DNA of 15,115 bases from Faecenecus sp036648855 (GCA_036648855.1 JAVWCU010000022.1:1-15115); one strand, 5' to 3'. Shown: positions 6,286-13,929, numbered from the stretch's first letter. Made by a program: numbers and translations. Notes: generated by a model not told the origin, from the letters alone.

Positions 6286-6951
6286 TTAACACGCTAACTT
6301 ATCTAAGGCATTCCTAGCTGCTTCTTGTTCAGCTTCTTTTTTACTATTTGCAACACCTTTACCATATACCACATTATCTAACTTTACTTCAATTGTAAAT
6401 GTCCTATTATGAGGTGGGCCTTCTTCTTTTAACAAAACATATGTTAAACTTCTTTGCTCTGTTTGGACATATTCTTGTAAGGCACTCTTATAATCACTGA
6501 AAAAGATAACTTTGGGATTTTCTATATAGGGTACTATTATACTAAGCAAGACTCTTTTCACTGTATCATATCCTAGGTCTAAATATATAGCCCCCATAAA
6601 TGACTCGAATATATCAGCCAATATTACTTTCTTAAAACGTCCTCCATCTTCTTCTTCACCATGTCCAACTTTAATATAATCACTAAAGTTCAAATCAGAA
6701 GCATACTTATAAAGAGCATTTTCACAGACATAACTAGCTCTAATTTTAGTCATATCTCCTTCTTCAAAGTGCATATTATTATATAAATAATCAGCAACAA
6801 CTAAATCTAAAACAGCATCTCCTAAAAACTCTAATCTTTCATAATCGGCTTTTAAATGATTTTCATAAACATATGAGGAATGAGAAAAAGCCGTAGTATA
6901 TAATTTATTACTGATTGGTTTAATTTTTAATTTATCAAACAACTTTTGCAT
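6286..6951 (-). CDS. rnc: Ribonuclease III
   Basis: Double-strand-specific endoribonuclease that processes rRNA precursors and structured mRNAs. The 221 residues are close to the usual length. The RNase III domain (about 1-145) carries the signature ERLEFLGDAVLDLVVADYLY with Glu38, Glu41 and Asp45. The second acidic pair is Asp113 and Glu116 (in LADIFESFMGA). A dsRNA-binding domain covers about 153-220 (SALQEYVQ, then GKGVANSKKEAEQEAARNAL). All catalytic acids look intact. The ATG is preceded by AGGAG 8 bases away. It is divergent from yidD; a possible TGATATACT -10 (6971-6976) lies just upstream, rather close to the start codon. Confidence 0.96.
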   Translation of the reverse strand: MQKLFDKLKIKPISNKLYTTAFSHSSYVYENHLKADYERLEFLGDAVLDLVVADYLYNNMHFEEGDMTKIRASYVCENALYKYASDLNFSDYIKVGHGEEEDGGRFKKVILADIFESFMGAIYLDLGYDTVKRVLLSIIVPYIENPKVIFFSDYKSALQEYVQTEQRSLTYVLLKEEGPPHNRTFTIEVKLDNVVYGKGVANSKKEAEQEAARNALDKLAC

Positions 6952-7082
6952 ATTGTCATCTCCTGTTGTTAGTATATCATATTTTATAATTAATTTATTT
7001 TTTTAACTTAAACTTTTATAAAGTAGTTCCTAATACTAGTATTTTTTTCCTATTTCTAGTAAAATGATAATTGGGTGGTATG

Positions 7083-7316
7083 ATGAAATACTTTCTTATT
7101 GGCTTAATTAAAATATATCAGCTTATCCCTGGTAAGTGGCATAATATGTGTCGTCATATACCTTCTTGTTCAAATTATGGAATAGAAGCTATTAGTTATT
7201 ATGGGGCTATAAAAGGAACCTATTTAACCATTTGGAGGGTCTTAAAGTGTAATCCACTGGGAAAGCCTGGATATGATCCCCTACCACGAAAGGAAGATAA
7301 AATTGAAAAAAATTAG
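7083..7316 (+). CDS. yidD: Membrane protein insertion efficiency factor YidD
   Basis: Small factor at the inner membrane face that aids YidC-dependent insertion. A TTG at 7071 and an ATG at 7080 are in frame, but GGGTGG at 7073-7078 is placed best (4 bases) for the ATG at 7083, giving 77 residues. The hallmark CRHIPSCSNYGIEAI, then GAIKGTYLTIWRVLKCNPL and GYDPLP are all present, with the three conserved Cys. An N-terminal amphipathic stretch (FLIGLIKIYQLIPG) fits membrane association. Its last 14 bases overlap the start of the lipoprotein gene downstream, so the two are probably cotranslated. A weak -10 (TAAAAT, 7060-7065) precedes it. Confidence 0.95.
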   Translation: MKYFLIGLIKIYQLIPGKWHNMCRHIPSCSNYGIEAISYYGAIKGTYLTIWRVLKCNPLGKPGYDPLPRKEDKIEKN

Positions 7317-8175
7317 TTTATTACTTATACTTACTATTACAATATCAGTATTTGCAACAGGGTGTTTTAAAAGAGATACTTTAGAAGATATTGAAATTAT
7401 GACTACGGTTTATCCAATTGAATATATTACAAACCGGTTATATGGTAACCATTCAGTAGTTAATTCTATTTATCCAGATGACACTAATCCAAGTAGATAT
7501 ACCCTAAGTGAAAAACAATTAAGTGATTATAGTAAAAAAGAATTATTCATTTATAATGCTATTAGTAATGATAAAAACATTGCAACCGGATTCTTAAATA
7601 GAAATAAAAATATGTTAATAATTGATAGTGCATTTGGAATGGAAATTACAAATGGAATAGAAGAATTATGGTTAAACCCATCTCATTTACTGATGATGAC
7701 GCAAAATATTAGAAATGGATTAAAAGAATATATTACTAATAATTATTTAAAAAAGGAAATAGACAAAAACTATGAAAGTTTAAATGTTGAATTATCTGAA
7801 CTAGATGCAGATATTAAGTTAACGGCAGAAAATGCTAAAAATAAAACTATTATTGTTAATAACGATATTTTAAAATACTTAGAAAAATATGGGTTTAAAG
7901 TTATTTCTTTAGATGAGACTCATGGAGTTCCATCTGATAGAGTTGTAAATGATGTAATTAATATGATTAATAATAAAGAACTAAGTTATATCTTTATGTT
8001 AGAGTATGATGATCAGAATGCTACTGTTAAAAATGTTATTGAAAAAACTAAAGCTGAAACAAAGTTGTTTAGAAGAATTGATAATATTACTGATCAAGAA
8101 CGAGATAATAAAGAAACTTATTTAACTATTATGAATAAAAATATCGAACAATTAAAAGAAGAATTATATAAATAA
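7303..8175 (+). CDS. ZnuA/TroA-like substrate-binding lipoprotein lacking the metal-ligand histidines
   Basis: The longest ORF begins at 7273, but a TTG at 7303, 6 bases after AGGAAG, gives a classic lipoprotein signal (MKKISLLLILTITISVFATG) with lipidated Cys21 and 290 residues. The mature protein has the cluster A-I receptor layout: MTTVYPIEYI and IYP (33-58), WLNP (123-126), the long linking helix (about 140-180), YLEKYGFKV (192-200). In zinc/manganese receptors His sits at three places; here they are Ser64 (NPSRY), Glu121 (EELWLNP) and Asn187 (VNNDIL). Only Glu234 in the fourth region looks conserved. So the ligand may not be Zn or Mn. No permease or ATPase gene is next to it; it overlaps yidD by 14 bases. 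Fold assignment is from motif order only. Confidence 0.8.
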   Translation: MKKISLLLILTITISVFATGCFKRDTLEDIEIMTTVYPIEYITNRLYGNHSVVNSIYPDDTNPSRYTLSEKQLSDYSKKELFIYNAISNDKNIATGFLNRNKNMLIIDSAFGMEITNGIEELWLNPSHLLMMTQNIRNGLKEYITNNYLKKEIDKNYESLNVELSELDADIKLTAENAKNKTIIVNNDILKYLEKYGFKVISLDETHGVPSDRVVNDVINMINNKELSYIFMLEYDDQNATVKNVIEKTKAETKLFRRIDNITDQERDNKETYLTIMNKNIEQLKEELYK

Positions 8176-8199
8176 AAGGTACTAAAACAGTACCTTTTT
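8175..8199. terminator. Bidirectional terminator between the lipoprotein and Tim44-like genes
   Basis: Stem AAAGGTACT (8175-8183) pairs with AGTACCTTT (8189-8197), loop AAAAC, followed by T on the plus strand and by TTTTATTT on the minus side. It starts on the lipoprotein stop codon and ends 5 bases from the converging gene's stop. Confidence 0.85.
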
Positions 8200-8203
8200 C
8201 ATA

Positions 8204-8902
8204 TTATTTAAGTAAATACTCTGCTAGCACCTTTTTTTCAGTCATAATATAATCATACTGTGTAGGTACTAATTCACAGTTACAAAAAGGACATTTAATT
8301 AAATTATCTACTTTTATTACCTGTTTACAATTACTACAAACAGCTTGACTGTGCTTAAGAGGAATGCTTGTCCGCTCTAACTGGATTAGGTAAGTAATAG
8401 CTAACCTATTTTTATCACTACCGGTAATAATTCTGTGAGATGAATTGGTAACTAAATAATCAAGGCAAGAAACTTGTAAAAGAATTTCTGCTTTAGTAGT
8501 ACCATTTATAAAAGACAAAGAACATAGTTTTGAAGATAAGGGTAAAATATCCGTAATTATATTTTTTTGCCCCTTAGTTTCAAACTCTGTTAATGTAGAT
8601 AAATATTGTTCATATAAATTAGTACTTACCAACTTAGAAAGTTCACTTAACTGAATATGAGACCAAGCGGTTTGAACTTCTTTTAATAAGCAGTTAGTCA
8701 TAAAAAGAAAATAACTAGCATCAAAGTTAATATCTATTTTTTGATATTCCTCTAGAGTACTTAGCTGATTATTTACAGTTACTACTAAAGGTGTACTTTT
8801 ATAATAAAGTAAATCCTTCTTTAAGTGCTTATTATTATTTAAAATAAACATTACTAATATAGTAATAGCAAATATTCCTATTGCTACAAATAAATATATC
8901 AT
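8204..8902 (-). CDS. Membrane-anchored Tim44-like protein with C-terminal zinc ribbon
   Basis: 232 residues. One N-terminal membrane segment (about 2-21) is followed by a basic linker. A Tim44-like/NTF2-fold region covers about 60-180 (FLFMTNCLLKEVQTAWSHI, then LYEQYLSTL and the ITDI strand). A zinc ribbon follows with Cys189, Cys192, Cys204 and Cys207 (CSNC..CPFC). This arrangement is seen in many uncharacterised Firmicutes proteins annotated as Tim44-like; no bacterial function is settled, and the link to membrane-protein handling is inference. The ATG has a GAGGGG site 6 bases before it. It is a single gene with its own promoter, converging on the yidD unit. Confidence 0.75.
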   Translation of the reverse strand: MIYLFVAIGIFAITILVMFILNNNKHLKKDLLYYKSTPLVVTVNNQLSTLEEYQKIDINFDASYFLFMTNCLLKEVQTAWSHIQLSELSKLVSTNLYEQYLSTLTEFETKGQKNIITDILPLSSKLCSLSFINGTTKAEILLQVSCLDYLVTNSSHRIITGSDKNRLAITYLIQLERTSIPLKHSQAVCSNCKQVIKVDNLIKCPFCNCELVPTQYDYIMTEKKVLAEYLLK

Positions 8903-8926
8903 ATTTTCCCCTCTTTCATTTATTTC

Positions 8927-8954
8927 AGTATAGCAAATAAATAGAGAGATATGA
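8927..8954 (-). promoter_or_regulatory. Promoter of the Tim44-like gene
   Basis: TATACT (8927-8932) in extended form TGCTATACT, with TTCATA about 17 bases upstream. The predicted start is about 20 bases before the ATG. Confidence 0.55.
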
Positions 8955-8986
8955 AAAATATTCGATTTTATTTTTAATATTTATGT

Positions 8987-9016
8987 AAACAAAAACTCAT
9001 AACTTTAGTTATGAGT
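8987..9016 (-). terminator. Terminator of the tRNA-Gln/gltX/tRNA-Glu unit
   Basis: Stem ACTCATAAC/GTTATGAGT (9 bp, 8995-9016) has a 4-base loop. On the minus strand it is followed by TTTTTGTTT. It starts 11 bases after the tRNA-Glu CCA end. Confidence 0.85.
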
Positions 9017-9027
9017 CTTATTTCTTT

Positions 9028-9103
9028 TGGTAGTCTGTACGGGGTTTGGACCCGTGTATACCGCCTTGAGAGGGCGGCGTGTTAACCGCTTCACCAACAG
9101 ACC
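9028..9103 (-). tRNA. tRNA-Glu (anticodon CTC), CCA encoded, unusual T-loop
   Basis: 76 nt. The acceptor GGTCTGT/ACAGACT (G1-U72) has discriminator A73 and an encoded CCA. Anticodon stem CCGCC/GGCGG has loop CTCTCAA, so anticodon CTC reads GAG. The D arm (GTG/CAC) and variable region fit tRNA-Glu. The T stem ACGGG/CCCGT is perfect, but the T loop is TCCAAAC, so position 55 is C where nearly all elongator tRNAs have U (pseudouridine). It follows gltX by 45 bases and a terminator follows it. It reads the minority Glu codon of an AT-rich genome. Confidence 0.95.
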
Positions 9104-9148
9104 AATTATTTGCCTCATTTAGAAGCAAATTAATTATAACAATAGTTT

Positions 9149-10786
9149 TTATTTTTGTCTAGCAAATAATTCTAATCGTTTCTTTAATCGATCATTACCA
9201 AGTAATTTTAAAATATCATATAAGTTTGGAGAGATAGTTTTGGTTGTTGCCATAACTCTAATAAGTTCACAAAAGTCTGATACCTGTCCTTTAAAAGAAC
9301 TAGGGTCTGCTTTATAATCTTTACGATTAATAGCATAACCATGAGTACCCGCAAAATCTTTTACCTTACCAAACCATTCTTCCTCAGTATCAGTACTAAG
9401 ATAAATAGTATTCATATAAGTAATTAAATCATCATATTGATAATTTTTAGCTATATCTTGATATGGATTAGCTTCCTTATTAAATAGTTCATCATACATA
9501 TACCAAAATTCTTTTCTAACACTAGGATAAGCCCCAATATCCTTTCGTGGTCTTTCTATTTCTCTTTCAATATTTAATAAGCTAATAGTATAATCCTTAT
9601 TATGCTCTAAAATATCTGCAAATTCTAAATCATATTGTTTTGAATAATTAAGAACCTCATCATAAATTTTATCAGCTTTTTGAACTGAAAAATATACTTT
9701 AGAAATATTTTCTAATTTAGCTAAATCAAACATCGTTCCCCCAACTGACATTTTATCAAATTGGAAAGTAAAATCAGTTATATTTTTATCTGGATTAGCT
9801 AAATACCATTCTTCAAAATTAGTATTTCCTACAGTACTTAAATAAAGTTTTATTGCATCAACTGGGATTCCTAATTCATGATAATATCTAACAGAAGCTT
9901 CCGGATCTTTTCTTTTTGAAAGCTTTCTAACTACATCTCCATCTTTTTTTAATAAAGGAGCAAGATGCGCATATTGAGGTGTTTTAAATCCTAATAAATC
10001 AAATAATTCTAAATGAACAGGTAAACTTGATACCCACTCATCTCCTCTAATTACATGAGTTGTCCCCATTAAATGATCATCTATAGCATGAGCAAAATGA
10101 TAAGTAGGTAGCCCATCAGACTTTAAAATAACATTATCCATATCATTTTCAGGATACTCTAAATCTCCTTTAATAGCGTCATGATAAACATGTTTCTTAT
10201 TAAAGTCTCCTCTTGACTTCATCCTAAATATATAAGGATTACCTGCTTCAATTTTCTCTTTAGCAGTATCAGGAGTTAAGTCCCGACAAGTTGCCCATCT
10301 ACCATAGTACCCTATTCTTTCTTTAGTTGATTCTTGAATACTTCTATTTTCGTCAATCTCACTACTTGAACAAAAACATGGATAAGCAAGTCCTTTTGCT
10401 ACTAAGTATTTAACATAGGCAGCATAAATATCTCCTCTTTCAGATTGTAAATAAGGACCGTATTCACCACCAATACCATAACCTTCATCAAAATTTATTC
10501 CAAAAGATTCTACATCTTTAACAATGCCCTCTATACCATTTTCCACTTCTCTTTTTTGATCAGTATCTTCTACTCTTAAAAAGAAAATTCCCCCACTTTG
10601 CCTAGCGTATTGCTTAGATATAAAAGCCTGAAATAAGTTACCCATATGAATAGAGCCAGTTGGACTAGGGGCATATCTAGTAACAATAGCGCCCTCTTTT
10701 AGATTTCTCTTTTTATACTTATTTTCATAGTAAGAAACATCTTGAACATTAGGAAATAAGTAATTAGCAAACTCCTCATTAGTCAT
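9149..10786 (-). CDS. gltX: Glutamate--tRNA ligase (clostridial long type)
   Basis: Class I synthetase that charges tRNA-Glu and, when non-discriminating, also tRNA-Gln for later amidation by GatCAB. An upstream in-frame GTG (10795) lies inside the ribosome binding site; ATG at 10784-10786, 8 bases after AAGGAG, is preferred (545 residues). The HIGH motif reads HMGN (47-50, after APSPTGSI) and the KMSKS loop reads KLSKR (288-292). The body is about 60-70 residues longer than the common form of about 480 and starts with a roughly 30-residue extension before the catalytic fold, like the clostridial type. Cys137, Cys139 and Cys167 may bind zinc. It lies between tRNA-Gln and tRNA-Glu genes on the same strand. 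No sequence feature separates the discriminating from the non-discriminating type here. Confidence 0.95.
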   Translation of the reverse strand: MTNEEFANYLFPNVQDVSYYENKYKKRNLKEGAIVTRYAPSPTGSIHMGNLFQAFISKQYARQSGGIFFLRVEDTDQKREVENGIEGIVKDVESFGINFDEGYGIGGEYGPYLQSERGDIYAAYVKYLVAKGLAYPCFCSSSEIDENRSIQESTKERIGYYGRWATCRDLTPDTAKEKIEAGNPYIFRMKSRGDFNKKHVYHDAIKGDLEYPENDMDNVILKSDGLPTYHFAHAIDDHLMGTTHVIRGDEWVSSLPVHLELFDLLGFKTPQYAHLAPLLKKDGDVVRKLSKRKDPEASVRYYHELGIPVDAIKLYLSTVGNTNFEEWYLANPDKNITDFTFQFDKMSVGGTMFDLAKLENISKVYFSVQKADKIYDEVLNYSKQYDLEFADILEHNKDYTISLLNIEREIERPRKDIGAYPSVRKEFWYMYDELFNKEANPYQDIAKNYQYDDLITYMNTIYLSTDTEEEWFGKVKDFAGTHGYAINRKDYKADPSSFKGQVSDFCELIRVMATTKTISPNLYDILKLLGNDRLKKRLELFARQK

Positions 10787-10802
10787 AATAAACACTCCTT
10801 AT

Positions 10803-10829
10803 AAAAAATCATCTACTCCTAGACGATTT
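10803..10829 (-). terminator. Intrinsic terminator or attenuator between tRNA-Gln and gltX
   Basis: A 10-bp stem (10806-10815 with 10820-10829, one G-U pair) with a 4-base loop is followed on the minus strand by a six-T run. The gltX ribosome binding site starts directly after it, which leaves no room for a normal promoter between them. Confidence 0.75.
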
Positions 10830-10838
10830 ATTTCAAAT

Positions 10839-10913
10839 TGGCTGCCCCGGCTAGATTCGAACTAGCGCATGTCAGAGTCAGAGTCCGATGCCTTACCACT
10901 TGGCTACGGGGCA
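10839..10913 (-). tRNA. tRNA-Gln (anticodon CTG), CCA encoded
   Basis: 75 nt. Acceptor TGCCCCG/CGGGGCA is perfect, with discriminator G73 and encoded CCA. Anticodon stem TCGGA/TCTGA (one G-U) has loop CTCTGAC, so anticodon CTG reads CAG. The T arm GCTAG/CTAGC has loop TTCGAAT; the D arm is GCC/GGC. It lies 52 bases upstream of gltX on the same strand. Confidence 0.96.
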
Positions 10914-11066
10914 ATAAATAACACTATAATGGTACCACAACTAAGGTTTTAGGGCAAGAAAAAGTAATACTTTTCTTTTTTTAGTTGGAGGTAAATTTAA
11001 GCATTCATTAATTACACTCCCTTATATTTATAATAGAAAATAAATTAAGTAAAAATATTACTCTTA
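10914..11066. other. AT-rich spacer with a weak hairpin terminator
   Basis: A hairpin AAAAGT/ACTTTT (10960-10974) with a 3-base loop and one bulge has T-rich tracts on both sides. It probably ends the ABC-transporter transcript (minus); the plus-side T run is the better one. A TATAGT motif (minus) 15-20 bases upstream of tRNA-Gln could be its -10, but no good -35 is seen. No gene is supported here. Confidence 0.45.
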
Positions 11067-11594
11067 TTATCTTCTAAAATAATGCTTTTTACCTATAATC
11101 TCTCTTAAACTACTAATTAATTCTTCTTTATCTGATTCCTTAATATCCTTCTTATTCACTAAATATGCTGAATTTTTATTAATATATAAGTATAAAAACG
11201 AACTAGTCTCTATAACTTGATATAATTCTTTATATAATAAACTGTCTTTCAACATCTCATTTTTAACAGTAAAATGGTCATTATAAAAAGTATAGCTATT
11301 TAATAAATTCTCTATTTCTTTATTATTTTTTAAAACTCTTTTTACCTCTATATCTGGTAATAAATTAGTAAAAAGTTCTAAAATAATAAAAATATCTAAA
11401 AGAATAAAGAAAAATGCTATAGGATAACTTCTTCCTATACTGCTAAACATTGTAAGTAAGATAAGTGGGATAGTTAAAATAATAAACAGTAAGAAGAAAA
11501 AAGCCTTTTTCCCTAGAAGAAAATGATAATGTACTCTGTTAAAGATTAGGTAATTTTCTCTGGTATAACTAGTTTTAACATTTATTTTTTTCAT
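11067..11594 (-). CDS. YcxB-like membrane protein
   Basis: 175 residues. The N-terminal part carries two membrane segments (about 31-49 and 57-78). A soluble C-terminal domain follows (about 95-168) with the YcxB pattern: YTFYNDHFTVKNE, LLYKELYQVIET, FLYLYINKNSAYLVNKKDI. YcxB-like proteins have no assigned function; the domain looks PH-like, which is recalled and not tested. It starts 14 bases after the permease stop with an AGGGA site, so it is the last gene of the ABC operon. An accessory role for that transporter is inferred. Confidence 0.75.
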   Translation of the reverse strand: MKKINVKTSYTRENYLIFNRVHYHFLLGKKAFFFLLFIILTIPLILLTMFSSIGRSYPIAFFFILLDIFIILELFTNLLPDIEVKRVLKNNKEIENLLNSYTFYNDHFTVKNEMLKDSLLYKELYQVIETSSFLYLYINKNSAYLVNKKDIKESDKEELISSLREIIGKKHYFRR

Positions 11595-11608
11595 AAGTTT
11601 CCCTTTCT

Positions 11609-13183
11609 TTATTTTAATTTAAATGTTTTAGGAGCATAGATATATACAAGGATTAAAGCTATAATTATATATAGAAAAGTGATGAAGATAGTACCTAATG
11701 AAAAGATAAAAGTTTGAACCCTAAGTTGCATACAAAAATAGCATAATAAATAGGTTAAACTATTAACAACTTGAAATATGTGACTTTTTTCAGACATGTT
11801 GATATCATATGGTTGTAGCAAATAATAGATAACTAAATGATGAACTGAAAAGAAAATACTCATAAATATTATAGCCATAAATAGGCTTATATAAGTAAAA
11901 GGATTAGAGGTCCCTCCTGATAAATAAAGTAATCCCGGTAAAGCCAAAGCTAACACACTAGCAGGGATTAAATTAATACTTATAATAGTTAAAAGTCTCT
12001 GTTTAAAAACTTCTAATAATATTTTTCTATCTCTATAAAATTTATAAGTTAACATACTGTTATCACAGTTAATAAACATAGCTTGAGTTACTACCGCTCC
12101 ACGATTAGTAAGATACATAATAAATACAAAATAAGGTAAAGAAGTCATCAAGGTTTTATTTAATGAATTCTTTATGCTAGGAACAAAATAAACAAAAACA
12201 AAAACAAAGGTAACAATTCCTAAAAATATTAAAGAGGTCTTAATAGACGACTTAAGTAGAATTTTCTTATGTCTAGAAAAAAACAAAGCATTAAAATAAT
12301 CATATCCTGTTTTTTTATTTATTTTACTATTAACAGCCATGTCTTTAGAATCTATTCTAGATCTTTCTTTTACGATGTTAACAGTATTTTGATTGGCAGC
12401 AAAAACGGTAGTATTGATTGTAATAAGTTTCTTATAGGCTTCATTATATAAATGATATGTTTTTATATAAGAAAAGGCCTTTATAAAAAAAGGAATTAGA
12501 GTAGCAACAAGGATAAGTAAAATAAGGGGACTAATACATATATTTAAATAACTTAATCCTAGTCCTAAGGAAACAGATAATAGTCCTCCAAATATAGATA
12601 AATAGAAATTAGTACTAAGTAATTTTTTATGTTTTTTAAAATAAGCTAATTCTAAGGCTTCCCCTATTATTTTAACTTCTACGATAAAGAAAGTAAGGGG
12701 AATTGCCAGTAAAATATTACCTTTATTTAAACCAATTAACAACATTAATCCAGGTAAAAACGTAATAAATGTTTTGCCTAAATTAAATAGAAAATGGCTT
12801 ATAGCATAAGAAGATGCTTCCATTCTTAGCAATATAACAGCATAATATTTTTTTGTATCGGCTTTCAATATAGTAGTATTAATTATTGCGCCAATTAAAG
12901 ATAGAAAAACAGTTAAAGTAATTATAGCATTAGGAGACATTATATTAAGGGCATCAAGTGGTAAAAAGAGCATTAAAACTATATAAATAGCCTTAGATAA
13001 AAATGCACTTATAACCATAATTAAAAGAACTATTACTCTCACAAATATTTTTAATCCTTCTGTTTTATATAAAGCAGGAGGAATAAACTTCCCTATTAAA
13101 GGTAGTTTTCTCAATCTGTAAATAAAAGCATTAGTTTTGTAAGTAATATTAATTTGATAAGCGTTTACTAAGGTATTTAACAT
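11609..13183 (-). CDS. ABC transporter permease, about 12 membrane segments
   Basis: 524 residues. Hydrophobic segments lie at about 45-73, 83-104, 133-151, 155-177, 192-212, 216-236, 314-335, 348-366, 397-420, 430-456, 468-485 and 490-516. A large, probably cytosolic basic loop (238-312) divides two six-helix halves. The N-terminal stretch (YRLRKLPLIGKFIP) resembles a poorly described family of firmicute permeases. Its ATG is one base after the ATPase stop, and a GAGGAG site lies inside the ATPase tail, so translation is coupled. Substrate unknown; there is no receptor domain, so export or envelope remodelling is more likely than import. Confidence 0.8.
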   Translation of the reverse strand: MLNTLVNAYQINITYKTNAFIYRLRKLPLIGKFIPPALYKTEGLKIFVRVIVLLIMVISAFLSKAIYIVLMLFLPLDALNIMSPNAIITLTVFLSLIGAIINTTILKADTKKYYAVILLRMEASSYAISHFLFNLGKTFITFLPGLMLLIGLNKGNILLAIPLTFFIVEVKIIGEALELAYFKKHKKLLSTNFYLSIFGGLLSVSLGLGLSYLNICISPLILLILVATLIPFFIKAFSYIKTYHLYNEAYKKLITINTTVFAANQNTVNIVKERSRIDSKDMAVNSKINKKTGYDYFNALFFSRHKKILLKSSIKTSLIFLGIVTFVFVFVYFVPSIKNSLNKTLMTSLPYFVFIMYLTNRGAVVTQAMFINCDNSMLTYKFYRDRKILLEVFKQRLLTIISINLIPASVLALALPGLLYLSGGTSNPFTYISLFMAIIFMSIFFSVHHLVIYYLLQPYDINMSEKSHIFQVVNSLTYLLCYFCMQLRVQTFIFSLGTIFITFLYIIIALILVYIYAPKTFKLK

Positions 13184-13184
13184 A

Positions 13185-13883
13185 TTACTCTCCTCTTAAA
13201 CTACTTACAATTTTATCTTCAAACTGTTTATTGTTTAATTCTTCTTTAGCAATTAACTCTAGTACTCCATTATTTAAAATAACTATCTCATCACATAAAT
13301 CTACTGCTAATTCCAAAATATGAGTTGAAAAGATTAAAATATGATCTTTCTTAATTGTTTTAAATAATTTTTTCATTTCATCTGCAACAACAATATCAAG
13401 TGATGTTAAAGGTTCATCTAGTAAAATAATATTAGGACTAGCAATTATATTAATTAACATCTGCATCTTATTTTTCATACCATGAGAATAATCTTTCATA
13501 ATTATATCTCTATCAAAAGCTTCTATATGCATTAAATCAAAATACTCATCTGTGTTTTTTAAATTTTTAATTTTATTCTTATTTATAGAAATAAAGAAGT
13601 TTAAAAACTCTCTAGCTGTTAAGAACTCTGGTACAACTGGAGTTGATAAAACATAGCCTATATCACTAGATTCTACTTCTCTTATTTCTTCTTCATCTCT
13701 AATAAAGAATTTACCTGTATCAATACTAATATCTTCATTTAAACAATTAAATAAAGTTGTTTTACCAGATCCGTTACGCCCTAACAAACCATATATCTTA
13801 CCCTTTTTAAAAGTAAAGTTTATACCTTTTAGGACTTCCTTTTCATCATACTTTTTCTTTAATCCTTCTATAATTAATTCCAT
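13185..13883 (-). CDS. ABC transporter ATP-binding protein
   Basis: 232-residue nucleotide-binding domain. Walker A is GRNGSGKT (35-42), the signature loop is YSHGMKNK (132-139; SHGM replaces SGGQ, as is common in ABC-2 exporters), Walker B is IILLDE (152-157) and the H-loop is His188 in FSTH. The Q-loop position is unclear: the region reads YVLSTPVVPEFLTAREF, with Ser/Thr where Gln is usual. The other catalytic elements look intact. First gene of an operon with the 524-residue permease and the YcxB-like protein. The ATG has a GAGAGGA site 7-8 bases before it. Confidence 0.93.
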   Translation of the reverse strand: MELIIEGLKKKYDEKEVLKGINFTFKKGKIYGLLGRNGSGKTTLFNCLNEDISIDTGKFFIRDEEEIREVESSDIGYVLSTPVVPEFLTAREFLNFFISINKNKIKNLKNTDEYFDLMHIEAFDRDIIMKDYSHGMKNKMQMLINIIASPNIILLDEPLTSLDIVVADEMKKLFKTIKKDHILIFSTHILELAVDLCDEIVILNNGVLELIAKEELNNKQFEDKIVSSLRGE

Positions 13884-13916
13884 AATCTTTTCCTCTCAAT
13901 AGCAATTTATAAGGAT

Positions 13917-13922
13917 ATTATA
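13917..13922 (-). promoter_or_regulatory. Promoter (-10) of the ABC operon
   Basis: TGCTATAAT on the minus strand, about 34 bases before the ATPase ATG. No convincing -35. It lies just before the M23 stop codon, between the two genes. Confidence 0.55.
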
Positions 13923-13929
13923 GCATAAA

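Noticed and set aside
9149..10786. gltX as a glutaminyl-tRNA synthetase because of the tRNA-Gln neighbour
   Set aside because: The motifs and length fit the clostridial GluRS form, and the N-terminal part looks like GluRS. Nothing suggests GlnRS.
10787..10838. T-box riboswitch ahead of gltX
   Set aside because: The 52-base gap is far too short and has no specifier loop or T-box core; only a simple hairpin is present.
10980..11040. Second tiny ORF candidate (minus, AGGGAG then ATG-AAT-GCT-TAA, near 11010)
   Set aside because: Only three codons, a weaker ribosome binding site and no good promoter; the overlapping 7-codon ORF is badly spaced. It does not match the quality of the 2958-2987 unit.
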